Origin: Microcoleus sp. FACHB-1515
GTDB lineage: Bacteria; Cyanobacteriota; Cyanobacteriia; Elainellales; Elainellaceae
Length of the DNA: 64,000 nt
Assembly (NCBI RefSeq): GCF_014696105.1
Contig: NZ_JACJPO010000052.1
Coordinates: 106,637-170,636, forward strand
Direction of reading: 5' to 3'
Part shown: positions 7,582-16,995 of the stretch, piece by piece
How the letters are laid out: each line of letters opens with the position of its first letter
Numbering within the stretch: position 1 is the stretch's first letter
The notes under the pieces: model-generated
The model's input: the letters and a program-made list of their open reading frames with translations, nothing else
What the model was told of the DNA's origin: nothing
Database searches by the model: none
Translations under genes and position numbers: made by a program

Positions 7582-10209
7582 ATGTCCCCAACGCTGAGCG
7601 GCTCCGAAATTCGGCAAACCTTTCTTGACTTCTATGCAGCCAGAGGCCACCAGCCCTTGCCCAGTGCCTCACTGGTTCCCGAAGATCCAACTGTGCTGTT
7701 GACGATCGCGGGAATGCTGCCGTTTAAGCCGATTTTCCTGGGACAGCGGCAGGCCGAGTTCGATCGCGCCACCACGTCGCAAAAGTGCATCCGCACCAAC
7801 GATATCGAGAACGTCGGGCGGACGGCGCGTCACCACACTTTCTTTGAAATGCTGGGCAACTTCAGCTTTGGCGACTACTTCAAAGAGCAGGCGATCGCGT
7901 GGGCGTGGGAACTTTCGACTCAGGTGTTTGGACTGCCAGCCGATCGACTGGTCGTCAGCGTGTTTCGCGAAGATGACGAAGCCTTCGCAATTTGGCGCGA
8001 CCAGATTGGCATTCCCGCGCATCGCATTCAGCGCTTAGATGAAGCCGATAACTTTTGGAATTCAGGACCGACTGGTCCCTGTGGGCCTTGCTCTGAGATT
8101 TACTACGACTTTCATCCGGAACTGGGAGATGAATCGATCGATCTCGAAGACGATTCGCGCTTCATCGAGTTCTATAACCTCGTGTTCATGCAGTACAACC
8201 AGGATGCCGAGGGCAATCTGACGCCGCTGCAAGCGCAAAACATCGACACAGGACTGGGACTGGAGCGGATGGCGCAAATTCTTCAGCGCGTCCCGAACAA
8301 CTACGAGACAGATTTAATCTTTCCGATCATCAAAACCGCTGCTGAAATCGCCAAAATCGACTACACCCAAGCCGACGAATCCACCAAAGTTTCCCTCAAA
8401 GTAATTGGGGATCACGTCCGGGCAGTCGTTCACATGATCGCGGACGGTATCTCCGCCTCGAACTTGGGTCGCGGCTACGTTCTCCGCCGACTGATTCGGC
8501 GCGTGGTGCGACACGGGCGACTGGTGGGGATCGATCGCCCCTTCATTCAGGAAGTGGCGGAGACGGCGATCGCCCTGTCCGAGTCGCCCTACCCCGAAGT
8601 TCGCGCCCGTGAAGACGCGATCAAAGCCGAACTGCTACTGGAAGAATCGCGCTTTTTGGAAACCTTGGAGCGCGGCGAAAAGCTGCTAAATGAGATCATT
8701 GAAAAGCTTCCGCAGGGTTGGCAAATTTCGGGCCACGACGCATTTGTTCTCTATGACACTTATGGTTTTCCACTTGAATTAACTGAGGAAATTGCAGCCG
8801 AGAAAAATCGTACTGTTGATGTCACAGAATTCATACTGGAGATGGAAAAGCAGCGCGATCGCTCTCGCGCCGCCCACGAAACGATCGATCTCACCGTCCA
8901 AGGCACGATCGACTCGCTGGCTGCCGATCTGCACGAAACCGAATTTTTGGGCTACACGCAGCCGTCCACTCCGGCAGAAGTCAAGCTGTTGCTTGTCGCA
9001 GGTCAGCCTGTCGAATCGGCTTCAGCCGGAACGCAAGTCCAAATTGCGCTGGACAAAACGCCGTTTTATGCCGAATCGGGCGGGCAAATTGGCGATCGCG
9101 GCTACCTGTCCGGGGCAGATACGCTCGTGCGAATCGAAGATGTCAAAAAAGACGGCGCGATTTTTGTTCACTTTGGCCGCATCGAGCGGGGGTCGCTGAA
9201 GCTGGGCGATCGCGTTACGGCTCAAATTGACATTGCCTGTCGCCGTCGCGCTCAAGCGAATCACACCGCTACGCACCTCTTGCAGGCGGCACTGAAGCAA
9301 ATTGTCGATGACAAGATTTCGCAAGCGGGATCGCTCGTCGCGTTCGATCGCCTCCGCTTCGACTTCAACTGTCCGCGTCCCGTCACGCCCGATGAACTTC
9401 AGCAGATTGAAACGCAGGTCAACACTTGGATTGCCGAAGCGCATCAGGCCGATGTGTCGCTGATGCCGCTGACCGAAGCGAAAGCCAAAGGCGCAACCGC
9501 GATGTTTGGCGAAAAATACGGCGATGAAGTGCGCGTGATCGATTTTCCGGGCGTGTCGATGGAGCTTTGTGGCGGCACACATGTCAGCAACACGGCAGAA
9601 ATTGGCTTGTTCAAAATCGTTTCCGAAACCGGAGTTGCAGCCGGAATTCGCCGGATTGAAGCGATCGCTGGCCCCTCGGTTCTGGAATATCTCAACGTTC
9701 GCGATCGCGTCGTCCGTGACTTGAGCGATCGCTTCAAGGCCAAACCCGAAGAAGTTCTCGATCGCGTTACGGGACTGCAAACCGAACTCAAATCCACGCA
9801 AAAGCAGCTAGAGCAACTGAAAGCAGAACTGGCGATCGCCAAATCCGACGCGCTTTTGTCGGAAGCGCAATCGATCGGGGATCTGAAAGTTCTCGTTGCT
9901 CAGCTTGATGGCGTCGATGCAGATGCGCTCAAGGTTGTAGCGGAACGACTCTTGCAAAAGCTAGGCGAGGGCGCGATCGTCCTCGGTTCCGCCGTTGATC
10001 CTAACAAGGTCAGCTTGGTTGCCGCTTTCAGTTCGGCTGTGAACCAAAAAGGCTTGCAGGCCGGAAAGTTCATCGGCGGAATTGCCAAAATCTGCGGCGG
10101 CGGCGGCGGCGGGCGTCCCAACTTCGCGCAGGCGGGCGGACGCGATGCTAGCAAACTACCTGACGCGATCGCCACCGCCCGCCAGCAAATTGAAGCCAGC
10201 CTAACGTGA
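7582..10209 (+). CDS. alaS: alanyl-tRNA synthetase
   Basis: 875 residues from ATG 7582 (the frame opens at 7546, but [18 protein letters not shown] is the standard start). It charges tRNA-Ala with alanine. The class II catalytic core is at the N-terminus (motif [15 protein letters not shown]), followed by the tRNA-recognition region. The editing domain has zinc ligands HTATH and the CGGTH motif, and the C-terminal C-Ala domain ends with the glycine-rich block [16 protein letters not shown]. Intact full length. Its last 9 bases overlap the end of the convergent gene at 10201. Confidence 0.98.
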   Translation: MSPTLSGSEIRQTFLDFYAARGHQPLPSASLVPEDPTVLLTIAGMLPFKPIFLGQRQAEFDRATTSQKCIRTNDIENVGRTARHHTFFEMLGNFSFGDYFKEQAIAWAWELSTQVFGLPADRLVVSVFREDDEAFAIWRDQIGIPAHRIQRLDEADNFWNSGPTGPCGPCSEIYYDFHPELGDESIDLEDDSRFIEFYNLVFMQYNQDAEGNLTPLQAQNIDTGLGLERMAQILQRVPNNYETDLIFPIIKTAAEIAKIDYTQADESTKVSLKVIGDHVRAVVHMIADGISASNLGRGYVLRRLIRRVVRHGRLVGIDRPFIQEVAETAIALSESPYPEVRAREDAIKAELLLEESRFLETLERGEKLLNEIIEKLPQGWQISGHDAFVLYDTYGFPLELTEEIAAEKNRTVDVTEFILEMEKQRDRSRAAHETIDLTVQGTIDSLAADLHETEFLGYTQPSTPAEVKLLLVAGQPVESASAGTQVQIALDKTPFYAESGGQIGDRGYLSGADTLVRIEDVKKDGAIFVHFGRIERGSLKLGDRVTAQIDIACRRRAQANHTATHLLQAALKQIVDDKISQAGSLVAFDRLRFDFNCPRPVTPDELQQIETQVNTWIAEAHQADVSLMPLTEAKAKGATAMFGEKYGDEVRVIDFPGVSMELCGGTHVSNTAEIGLFKIVSETGVAAGIRRIEAIAGPSVLEYLNVRDRVVRDLSDRFKAKPEEVLDRVTGLQTELKSTQKQLEQLKAELAIAKSDALLSEAQSIGDLKVLVAQLDGVDADALKVVAERLLQKLGEGAIVLGSAVDPNKVSLVAAFSSAVNQKGLQAGKFIGGIAKICGGGGGGRPNFAQAGGRDASKLPDAIATARQQIEASLT

Positions 10210-10713
10210 GGCCGACTGCGGCACGTCGATCGAAACGGTGGATTCGATCGGCACTCCGTTGTGCGTCAAAGCTTCATGTCCGTTGGCGTTGAGGCTGACG
10301 GTAATCTCGTGTCTGCCCGGAGGCAAACTTTCCAGGTAGTACCAGTTGCCGTACAGCCGCACAATTTTCTCGCCGCCCACATACAGATGCGCGTGTCCCT
10401 CGGTCGGGACGCTCGTCTGGTTGACGCGCTCTGGCGCAAACGCAAAATTCGTCAGTTGCACTTCCAGATTCCAGCCGCGTCGATCGTCCGGGTGAACGAC
10501 AAGGTTCACCGTTGGCACAGGCTGACCTGGGGGAATTTCCAGCGTTCCGTGTGCATGGTCTTCGCCGTGTGCATGATCTTCGCCATGACCGTGACGGGGC
10601 ATTGTTTCAGCGGATGGATGGCCGGATTCTTCGTGAGCCACATCTTCGTGAGCCACAACAGGCGTCATGAAAAACATGAAAATTCCAGCGGCAATCAACA
10701 GCGATCGATTCAT
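10201..10713 (-). CDS. His-rich secreted protein, candidate metal-binding
   Basis: 170 residues from ATG 10713 (an ATG at 10725 gives four more). The signal peptide [21 protein letters not shown] is followed by a His/Asp/Glu-rich segment with a duplicated GEDHAHG unit, encoded by a 15-bp DNA repeat. A beta-rich C-terminal domain ([38 protein letters not shown]) follows. The His-rich stretch suggests copper, zinc or nickel binding in the periplasm. It is transcribed divergently from a BlaI/M56 pair related to a copper-responsive switch, which supports a metal role by inference. Confidence 0.8.
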   Translation of the reverse strand: MNRSLLIAAGIFMFFMTPVVAHEDVAHEESGHPSAETMPRHGHGEDHAHGEDHAHGTLEIPPGQPVPTVNLVVHPDDRRGWNLEVQLTNFAFAPERVNQTSVPTEGHAHLYVGGEKIVRLYGNWYYLESLPPGRHEITVSLNANGHEALTHNGVPIESTVSIDVPQSASR

Positions 10714-10787
10714 AGTGAGAGACAAACTGCGAAATCAAAACTTCTACATCGATCGATATTGACGATCGATCGAGTCCGCAGTCAAAA

Positions 10788-10798
10788 GACAACCTGTC
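10788..10798. promoter_or_regulatory. candidate BlaI/CopY-type operator
   Basis: GACAACCTGTC is an inverted repeat (GACA-N3-TGTC) in the 145-bp region between the divergent His-rich gene (10713) and the BlaI-family regulator (10859). BlaI/CopY repressors bind short dyads with ACA/TGT half sites. The arms are only four bases, so this is a weak candidate. Confidence 0.25.
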
Positions 10799-10858
10799 AA
10801 ACTGCTTCTGTCTCCATTCCTCGCTAAACTAAATCGAAGAACCTCTCCTTGTTTCGCC

Positions 10859-11278
10859 ATGCCACCGCTGCCTGAACCGCGTCCGCGTCAGCTATCGCTG
10901 GGGCCACTGGAAACCGAAATTCTCGAAATCATCTGGTCGCTTGGTACGGCCACCGTCAAGGAAATTCACGATCGCATCCTGGCCGATCCCGATCGCGAGC
11001 TTGCCTACACGTCCGTCACAACCGTTCTGCGCCGACTGGCCGAAAAAGGCTGGCTGGTCTGCGACAAGCAGGATCGGGCATTTGTGTGGCGGGCGATCGT
11101 CTCGCAGGAAGAAGCCCAAATTCATCAGGCACACGATCGCCTGCATCGCTTTTTGGCAGTGGGCAATCCTGATGTTGTCGCCGCCTTTGCCGACAGTTTG
11201 GATGCCGCCAGCCTCAATCAGCTTGAAGCGATCGCCCAGCGGATCAAAGCCGCCCGACAGAAGCGGGAGGAAGCATAA
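10859..11278 (+). CDS. BlaI/MecI/CopY-family repressor (PetR-like)
   Basis: 139 residues, with the N-terminal winged helix of the BlaI/CopY family: LGPLETEILEIIWSLGTATV, then the recognition region YTSVTTVLRRLAEKGWL. The C-terminal half (EEAQIHQAHDRLHRFL) is the dimerisation and cleavage region. Its stop overlaps the start of an M56-like membrane protease by one base (TAATG). In Synechocystis the matching pair PetR/PetP (slr0240/slr0241) controls the plastocyanin/cytochrome c6 copper switch, and this pair is probably orthologous by gene order and family. Likely autoregulated and degraded through its partner. Confidence 0.9.
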   Translation: MPPLPEPRPRQLSLGPLETEILEIIWSLGTATVKEIHDRILADPDRELAYTSVTTVLRRLAEKGWLVCDKQDRAFVWRAIVSQEEAQIHQAHDRLHRFLAVGNPDVVAAFADSLDAASLNQLEAIAQRIKAARQKREEA

Positions 11279-12120
11279 TGCACCTGAGCTTGATTTTGGT
11301 TGCGATCGCGCTGGCCTGGAGCATTCGCCGCTGGGCATTTCGTCCGCTGAACGGGCATCGCTGGCAGCAAACGCTAGAGCAATTTTTGCTGCCGCCCTTA
11401 CTGTTTTTGCTGGCGATCGTTGCCGTCCTGTGCATGGGCACACAAGGGCAGATGCTCGGTTTGCCTGCGGGCTGGCTCGGTTGCGGCTTGGCGTGGGGCG
11501 CGATCGCATACGCTCTGCTGCGCGGCGTTCTGCTGGCAGGACAGGCGGCAAACTCGATCGCGCAGGTGCGATCGATTCCCATCGTGACGATTTCCACAGG
11601 GGAAGTTGCTCAAACGCCCGTTCGTTTAGTTGAAAGTGAAAGTGCGATCGCGGCTCAGATTGGCTTTTGGCAACCCGACCTCGTCATCAGTCGCGGCCTG
11701 ATCGAGTTGCTGACGCCCGATCAGCTTGCCGCCGTTTTGACACATGAACAAGCGCACCAGCAGTATCGCGATACCTTCTGGTTTTTCTGGCTGGGCTGGG
11801 TGCGACAGTTGACCGCTTGGCTTCCACGCACCGAAGCGCTGTGGCAAGAACTGCTGCTGCTGCGCGAACTGAGAGCCGATCGATGGGCTTCCCAACAGGT
11901 TGATCCCCTGCTGCTAGCCGAATCGCTGCTGTTGGTGGTGCAGTCGCCTTTGCAGGAGGAAGAATATTGTGCGGCGTTTAGCGCAATTGCTCCCGCAACT
12001 CGATTAGAAGAACGCATCGACGCCCTATTGAGTGAACCCATAGCCGAAGCAGGCCTTACTTTATCTTGGCGGTGGCTGCTGCCGATTTTGCCACTGTTGA
12101 CTTTGTTGTTGCATCGTTAG
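11278..12120 (+). CDS. BlaR1/M56-like membrane metalloprotease (PetP-like)
   Basis: 280 residues. Membrane segments at the N-terminus (IALAWSIRRWAF, then LLPPLLFLLAIVAVLCMG and GWLGCGLAWGAIAYALL), a zinc-protease motif VLTHEQAHQQYRD (HExxH), a downstream third-ligand segment ELRADRWAS, and a C-terminal membrane anchor. There is no penicillin-binding sensor domain as in BlaR1. Its partner is the repressor just upstream, which it presumably inactivates by proteolysis when a metal signal is sensed. The stop codon TAG coincides with the outer end of a family A repeat. Confidence 0.88.
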   Translation: MHLSLILVAIALAWSIRRWAFRPLNGHRWQQTLEQFLLPPLLFLLAIVAVLCMGTQGQMLGLPAGWLGCGLAWGAIAYALLRGVLLAGQAANSIAQVRSIPIVTISTGEVAQTPVRLVESESAIAAQIGFWQPDLVISRGLIELLTPDQLAAVLTHEQAHQQYRDTFWFFWLGWVRQLTAWLPRTEALWQELLLLRELRADRWASQQVDPLLLAESLLLVVQSPLQEEEYCAAFSAIAPATRLEERIDALLSEPIAEAGLTLSWRWLLPILPLLTLLLHR

Positions 12121-12184
12121 CGCGTGGTTTCAAACCGCATGATCCTCCCCGACCCTCCTTAGCAAGGAGGGAGCTAAACCCCGC
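12117..12184 (-). repeat. MITE-like repeat, family A copy 1
   Basis: Begins TTAGCGCGTGGTTTCAAACC directly at the stop codon of the protease gene and contains the family core GATCCTCCCCGACCCTCC and an internal hairpin (CCTCCTTAGCAAGGAGG). The same unit occurs at 17222-17373, 27109-27231 and 50722-50820 in the opposite orientation. Confidence 0.7.
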
Positions 12185-12273
12185 ACTCTCCACCTTGTTA
12201 AGAGCAGGGCGAATTCGTTGACAGAAGGAAAATGAGCGGCGCGAGTTGTCGGATAGCAATTGCGAAGATCAGT

Positions 12274-12332
12274 CCATTTGAATGAGTTTAAGCTTTCAGC
12301 CGGAAATTGATCTCACGGCCTCTGCCGCTGTC
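12274..12332. repeat. dispersed palindromic repeat, family C copy 2
   Basis: CCATTTGAATGAG followed by GCTTTCAGCCGGAAATTGAT matches copies at 5929 and 29106. An ATG at 12282 that could start the following gene lies inside this repeat, which argues against using it as the start codon. Confidence 0.65.
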
Positions 12333-12374
12333 CTGACTCATTCGACTGCTTCACGTTCTAGGCGATCGCACCTC

Positions 12375-12968
12375 ATGCAGAATTCCAACTTCAGCGATCG
12401 CGCAGCGCTCCGGGAACCGTATCGCGCAGCGCAGAGTGAACGGTATTGCCCCACCTTGCCGCTCATCCTTTTGATCGGACTTCCTGGCAGCGGCAAAACC
12501 ACGATCGCGCAACACATCCAAACCCTCAACAGCGGCTACCTAGTGATCTCAACCGATCGCATCCGTGCCGAACTGTTTGGCGACGAAGCCATCCAAGGAG
12601 CTTGGCCGCTGATCGAGCGATCGCTTCACCAGAAAATGCAGCAGGCGATTCGGCAAATTCAGCAGCAGCAGGCGATCGCCGTTCTCTACGATGCCACGAA
12701 TGCCGTCAGGCGCGATCGACGGCGATTTTTACAGCAGGCGCGATCGATCGGCTTCAATCACCTGACGGGCTTGTGGATCGATACGCCACTCGACTTGTGT
12801 TTGCAGCGCAATCAGCAGCGATCGCGCCAAGTTCCTGAACCTGTGATTTTACGGATGCATCGCCGCCTGATGGGAGCGCCGCCCTCGCTAGCTGAAGGAT
12901 TGGACTGTTTGATTCGCTACCCTACGATCGAAGCTCTGCCTTGCGATAGAGCGATCGCACCGTCATAA
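12375..12968 (+). CDS. AAA/zeta-like P-loop kinase (polynucleotide-kinase family)
   Basis: 197 residues from ATG 12375; the frame extends to 12282, but that part is repeat-derived. A Walker A motif GLPGSGKT lies at 35-42, followed by ISTDRIRAELFGD, a pattern of the polynucleotide-kinase/zeta-type ATPases in which the Asp acts on the phosphate acceptor. A Walker B-like strand AVLYDATN and an Arg-rich lid (QRNQQRSRQVPE) complete the fold. The phosphorylated substrate is unknown. Residues about 7-25 (ALREPYRAAQSERY) are encoded by an inserted family D repeat. Confidence 0.82.
   Translation: MQNSNFSDRAALREPYRAAQSERYCPTLPLILLIGLPGSGKTTIAQHIQTLNSGYLVISTDRIRAELFGDEAIQGAWPLIERSLHQKMQQAIRQIQQQQAIAVLYDATNAVRRDRRRFLQQARSIGFNHLTGLWIDTPLDLCLQRNQQRSRQVPEPVILRMHRRLMGAPPSLAEGLDCLIRYPTIEALPCDRAIAPS
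12394..12450. repeat. family D short repeat inside the P-loop kinase gene
   Basis: The sequence CGCAGCGCTCCGGGAACCGT, continuing ATCGCGCAGCGCAGAGTGAA, matches 52094-52154 almost base for base over about 50 bp. It is read in frame and encodes the linker before the Walker A motif. Confidence 0.7.
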
Positions 12969-13016
12969 TTCAGCGTCACGTCTGACAATAGAAAATGCAT
13001 CCTTCAGGTCGTCATC

Positions 13017-14000
13017 ATGCCCATCATCTCGGTCGAAGCGCTCAACAAAACCTATCCCGTTGCCGTCAAACAGCCGGGATTCAAAGGCACGATCGAGCAT
13101 TTCTTTCGCCGCACCTACCGCAGCATCCACGCCGTTCAAGATGTTTCGTTTGCGATCGAACCCGGAGAAGTCGTTGGCTTTTTGGGACCAAACGGAGCCG
13201 GAAAAACCACGACGCTGAAAATGCTTACCGGATTGATTCGTCCGTCTTCTGGTCAGGTGAGCGTGGCGGGACAAATTCCCTTTCGGCGCGATCGCGATTT
13301 TCTGCAAAAAATTACGCTCGTTATGGGGCAAAAGCAGCAGCTTATTTGGGATCTGCCTGCGCTCGATTCACTTCGCATTAATGCCGCCGTTTATGGCATT
13401 GGCGATCGTGAATTTGCGGGGCGCGTTGAAGAACTAACGGAAATGCTTTCCCTGCAAACCAAGCTGACTCAACCTGTCCGCAAACTCTCGCTCGGTGAAC
13501 GCATGAAAGCCGAATTAATGGCTGCACTGATTCACCGACCGAAAGTTCTATTTCTCGATGAACCGACCTTGGGCCTTGACGTAAATGCACAAGTTAATGT
13601 CCGCGATTTCTTGCGGGAATATAACGAACGCTATCAGGCGACCGTATTGCTCACCAGTCACTATATGGCCGATATCACGGCACTTTGCGATCGCGTCCTG
13701 CTGATCTACAGCGGCAAATTGATCTACGACGGTAGCCTCGATTCGCTGCTAGAACGGTTCGCTCCATATCGTGAAGTCAAAGTGGAACTCGCGGAAGGTT
13801 GCGCGACTGAGCAGTTGAAAAGTTATGGTGAGATAGGATCGATCGAAGGTTGCGTGGTCAGCTTCATCGTTCGTCGGGAAGATTTAACAAATACGATTTC
13901 TCGCATTCTTGCCGACCTAAAAGTATTAGATATGACCGTTACTGATCCGCCTGTTGAAGAAGTGATCGGGCGTGTTTTTGCCGCAGGAGCCGTTGCATGA
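13017..14000 (+). CDS. ABC-2 transporter ATP-binding protein
   Basis: 327 residues. Walker A GPNGAGKTTT (about residue 60), a signature motif in the form LSLGERMKAE, and Walker B VLFLDEPTLGLD. The long N-terminal part (KQPGFKGTIEHFFRRTYRSI) and the LSLGER signature are typical of ATPases that pair with DUF990-type ABC-2 permeases. The stop overlaps the next start (ATGA), so it is translationally coupled to the permease at 13997. It energises export of an unknown substrate at the inner membrane. Confidence 0.93.
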   Translation: MPIISVEALNKTYPVAVKQPGFKGTIEHFFRRTYRSIHAVQDVSFAIEPGEVVGFLGPNGAGKTTTLKMLTGLIRPSSGQVSVAGQIPFRRDRDFLQKITLVMGQKQQLIWDLPALDSLRINAAVYGIGDREFAGRVEELTEMLSLQTKLTQPVRKLSLGERMKAELMAALIHRPKVLFLDEPTLGLDVNAQVNVRDFLREYNERYQATVLLTSHYMADITALCDRVLLIYSGKLIYDGSLDSLLERFAPYREVKVELAEGCATEQLKSYGEIGSIEGCVVSFIVRREDLTNTISRILADLKVLDMTVTDPPVEEVIGRVFAAGAVA

Positions 14001-14785
14001 ATTGGATTTGGCGCAAAGCAAGAACAATCCTAACTGTCTACTATGCCTACATGCTTGAATATCGAGCAGAACTGATTTTATGGGTGCTGTCTGGAACGCT
14101 GCCGCTGATTTTGATGGGCGTTTGGGTTGAAGCATCACAGACTGGAGATTTTGCTTTATCTCCTGAACAGTTTGTTCGCTATTTTTTGGCCGTTTTTCTA
14201 GTGCGACAGTTCACGGTTGTCTGGGTAATTTGGGAGTTTGAGCGCGAAATTGTTGAGGGTCGCTTATCGATGCGACTGCTACAGCCGATCGATCCTGGTT
14301 GGCATCATCTCGCATCACATTTTGCTGAAAAATTTGCCCGTTTGCCGTTTGCATTTCTGCTGATTGGATTATTTTTCTGGCTCTATCCGCAAGCCGCTTG
14401 GATTCCCTCGCTCGCCCAGCTTCTTCTCTTTTTGATCAGCGTCACGTTCGCCTTTTTGCTGCGATTTATCATGCAGTACACGATGGCAATGTTGGCCTTT
14501 TGGACAGAAAGAGCGAGCGCGATCGAAAACTTTTCGTTCCTGTTTTTTCTCTTCCTTTCCGGCATGATTGCTCCGCTAGAAACTTTTCCGCCGATCGTGC
14601 GGGCGATCGCTTTGTGGACGCCGTTTCCCTACCTGATTGCTTTTCCCGCCAGTCTCCTCGTCGGTTTGCCGCAAAATATTCCGGCTGGATTTGCCGCAAT
14701 GATCGGCTGGGGCGTGATTTTCTTTGGGCTAAATCGCTGGCTGTGGCGGCGTGGCCTGCGGCAATATTCTGGCATGGGCGCATAA
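13997..14785 (+). CDS. ABC-2 family permease (DUF990-type)
   Basis: 262 residues with about six membrane segments, starting WRKARTILTVYYAYMLEYRAELILW, and the segment FVRYFLAVFLVRQFTVVWVIWEFE typical of the DUF990 group. Overlaps the ATPase by 4 bp. Such systems usually encode two different permeases after the ATPase; only one is present here and the next gene is on the other strand, so the second is either elsewhere or this one acts as a homodimer. Confidence 0.88.
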   Translation: MNWIWRKARTILTVYYAYMLEYRAELILWVLSGTLPLILMGVWVEASQTGDFALSPEQFVRYFLAVFLVRQFTVVWVIWEFEREIVEGRLSMRLLQPIDPGWHHLASHFAEKFARLPFAFLLIGLFFWLYPQAAWIPSLAQLLLFLISVTFAFLLRFIMQYTMAMLAFWTERASAIENFSFLFFLFLSGMIAPLETFPPIVRAIALWTPFPYLIAFPASLLVGLPQNIPAGFAAMIGWGVIFFGLNRWLWRRGLRQYSGMGA

Positions 14786-14793
14786 GACCGAAG

Positions 14794-16995
14794 CTAGATG
14801 GTTGCTGCTTGGGAATCTTCGACCTGACTAGGCGGATTTTGCAGCTTCAGCGGCAGTTCGATCGAGAACTGCGTTCCCTCATTCACTGTAGAGATGCAGT
14901 GCAGTTGACCTTGATGCTGCTCGACAATGATTTGATAGCTGATGGCTAAGCCCAATCCGGTTCCGTCGCCCACAGGTTTTGTGGTGAAAAACGGATCAAA
15001 CATGCGCGATCGCACTGCTTCCGGCATGCCGCAGCCATTGTCTGAAATGTGAATTGCAACTCCTGTTGCGCGGGTGGCCGTTGCGATCGTAATCCTGGGA
15101 ACTTCATCCAGCGAGCGATTGCAAAACTTCGCGTCAATCGCGTCGATCGCGTTGTCAATCAGGTTCATCACTACTTGATTGAGTTGACCCGCAAAGCATT
15201 CGATCGGCGGCAGCGGCGCGTACTGCTTGGTCAGGACGATTGCAGAGCGATTGGGCAGCGCTTTGAAGCGATGCTGAAGTAACAGCAATGTGCTGTCGAT
15301 GCCGTCATGCAAATTCACGAGTTTTTGCTGCGCTTCATCAAGCCGCGAGAAGTTACGCAAACTCAAAACAATTTCACAGATGCGATCGGTTCCGGTTCGC
15401 ATGGAATCGATTAGGTGGGGCAGATCTTGCAGCACAAACGGCAAATCGACGGCTTGGGCATGAACTTGAATTGGGCTACAAGGCTGCGGATAGTGCTGCT
15501 GATACAGTTCGATCGCCTGCACCAGATCGTCAACGTAGCGGCTCAAGGGGGCAAGATTGCCGTGAATAAAGCTGACCGGATTGTTGATTTCATGGGCAAT
15601 TCCCGCCACCATTTGCCCCAGAGACGACATTTTTTCTTGCTGCACCAGTTGCGCCTGCGCCTGCTTGAGCGTTTGCAGCGCCTGCGATAGTTCCTCGGTG
15701 CGATCGCGCACTTTGGTTTCCAAATCTTCGTTGCTGGTTTCGAGTGACACAAACGAATTGCGAAGCTGCTCGCTCATGCGGTTGAACGATCGCGCCAGCA
15801 CGTCCAGTTCGCGAATGGGCGATCGCGCGACTTGCTGATCAAGCTGGCCGTTTGCCATCGCTGCGGATGCCGCGCTTAGCCGCCGCACAGGTTGGGCAAT
15901 CCAGCGGGCTGTCAGCAAACCGAGCAGCGTCGAGACCAGCAAAGCCAGCAGGCACAGCAAAATCGTGGTGCGCCGATTAGCGTGAATTTGCGCCATGAAG
16001 TCAGATTCGGGCACGGTGATCACAACAAGCCAATCCAAACCGAACGCATCGCGCCAAGGCGTCACCTGCACATACTGATGTTCGCCCTCGAAATTAAAAT
16101 CAAGCTGCTGGCTGGTTTGGATGCCAGGAAGATTGCCCTGTTCCAGCAGAAAGCGGCTGGTCGATCGAATCAGCGGATCGCGGCTGTCGATCGCCTGCAA
16201 CCGTTTTGCCACTTCTCCATCCCGCTCCACAAACGGCTGCTCAGCACTGGAACTGGCGACCAGTAGGCTGTTGCGCTCGATGATGAAGGCTTTTCCATTC
16301 GGGCTGACTTGAAGCTGTCGGAGAAAATCACTAATCTTCGACAGCAGTAGATCAACGCCAATCACCCCAACGATTTGATCTTGAGCATCATAAATCGGCT
16401 GACTAAAAGCGATCGAAATATTGATCGGAGGTGCGTCCCCATCCCAGATATAAATTTTGCTCCAGGTGGGTTTGCCAGCAGCCAGCGCATCCACGTACCA
16501 TGCTTCTCGACGGTAATCGTAGGTGGGATCGGTTCCGCTCTCCACGCGATCGCCTCGGTCGTTCACGATGCTGTAGCTCATCACCTGATTGGTTGCGGCG
16601 GAGATTTGGCTGATTGCCATGCCGTCCGCCGGATTGTTTGTGACTTGACCTGCTCCAGCAAACTCGCCTGTTACTTTTCCATAGTTAATATAGCCAGCAT
16701 TAAATAGCTTGGCCTGCCGCCAGAAATAGCGACCAATTGATGCATAGTCATTCGGCCTGAGCAAGCCTTGATCGATTGCGTCGATCGTCATCTGATTAAT
16801 TTGTCTGGGCGTTTCCAGATAGCTGTCAAGATGCTGATCGATGCGGTTGCTCATCTCGCTACGCAGTTGGCTTGCCAGCGATTCAACGGCTTTTTGCCCG
16901 TTTCGGAGCGAGAAATATCCGGTTAGTCCCACAGCCGTAAAGATTTGCAGCACAAATGGAACCACCAGCACCAATCGAAGAGAAACAGGTTTCAT
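14794..16995 (-). CDS. dCache sensor histidine kinase
   Basis: 733 residues from ATG 16995 (an upstream ATG at 17028 would add 11). Order: membrane segment LVLVVPFVLQIFTAVGLTGY, a large periplasmic dCache_1 ligand-binding domain (about 40-340), second membrane segment TTILLCLLALLVSTLLGLLT, HAMP (WIAQPVRRLS), a coiled coil, HisKA with the phospho-acceptor in GIAHEINNPVSFIHGNLAP, and HATPase with N box NLIDNAIDAID, G1 DNGCGM and FFTTKPVGDGTGLGL. All catalytic residues are present. No response regulator is adjacent, so it is an orphan kinase. The sensed ligand is probably a small molecule. Confidence 0.95.
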   Translation of the reverse strand: MKPVSLRLVLVVPFVLQIFTAVGLTGYFSLRNGQKAVESLASQLRSEMSNRIDQHLDSYLETPRQINQMTIDAIDQGLLRPNDYASIGRYFWRQAKLFNAGYINYGKVTGEFAGAGQVTNNPADGMAISQISAATNQVMSYSIVNDRGDRVESGTDPTYDYRREAWYVDALAAGKPTWSKIYIWDGDAPPINISIAFSQPIYDAQDQIVGVIGVDLLLSKISDFLRQLQVSPNGKAFIIERNSLLVASSSAEQPFVERDGEVAKRLQAIDSRDPLIRSTSRFLLEQGNLPGIQTSQQLDFNFEGEHQYVQVTPWRDAFGLDWLVVITVPESDFMAQIHANRRTTILLCLLALLVSTLLGLLTARWIAQPVRRLSAASAAMANGQLDQQVARSPIRELDVLARSFNRMSEQLRNSFVSLETSNEDLETKVRDRTEELSQALQTLKQAQAQLVQQEKMSSLGQMVAGIAHEINNPVSFIHGNLAPLSRYVDDLVQAIELYQQHYPQPCSPIQVHAQAVDLPFVLQDLPHLIDSMRTGTDRICEIVLSLRNFSRLDEAQQKLVNLHDGIDSTLLLLQHRFKALPNRSAIVLTKQYAPLPPIECFAGQLNQVVMNLIDNAIDAIDAKFCNRSLDEVPRITIATATRATGVAIHISDNGCGMPEAVRSRMFDPFFTTKPVGDGTGLGLAISYQIIVEQHQGQLHCISTVNEGTQFSIELPLKLQNPPSQVEDSQAATI

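Noticed and set aside
9022..9801. 259-residue open frame antisense to alaS
   Set aside because: Lies fully inside alaS on the other strand; composition is that of reversed coding DNA, with no motifs or ribosome site.
12282..12374. Upstream ATG extension of the P-loop kinase
   Set aside because: This segment is a family C repeat also found in non-coding DNA at 5929 and 29106, so ATG 12375 is preferred.
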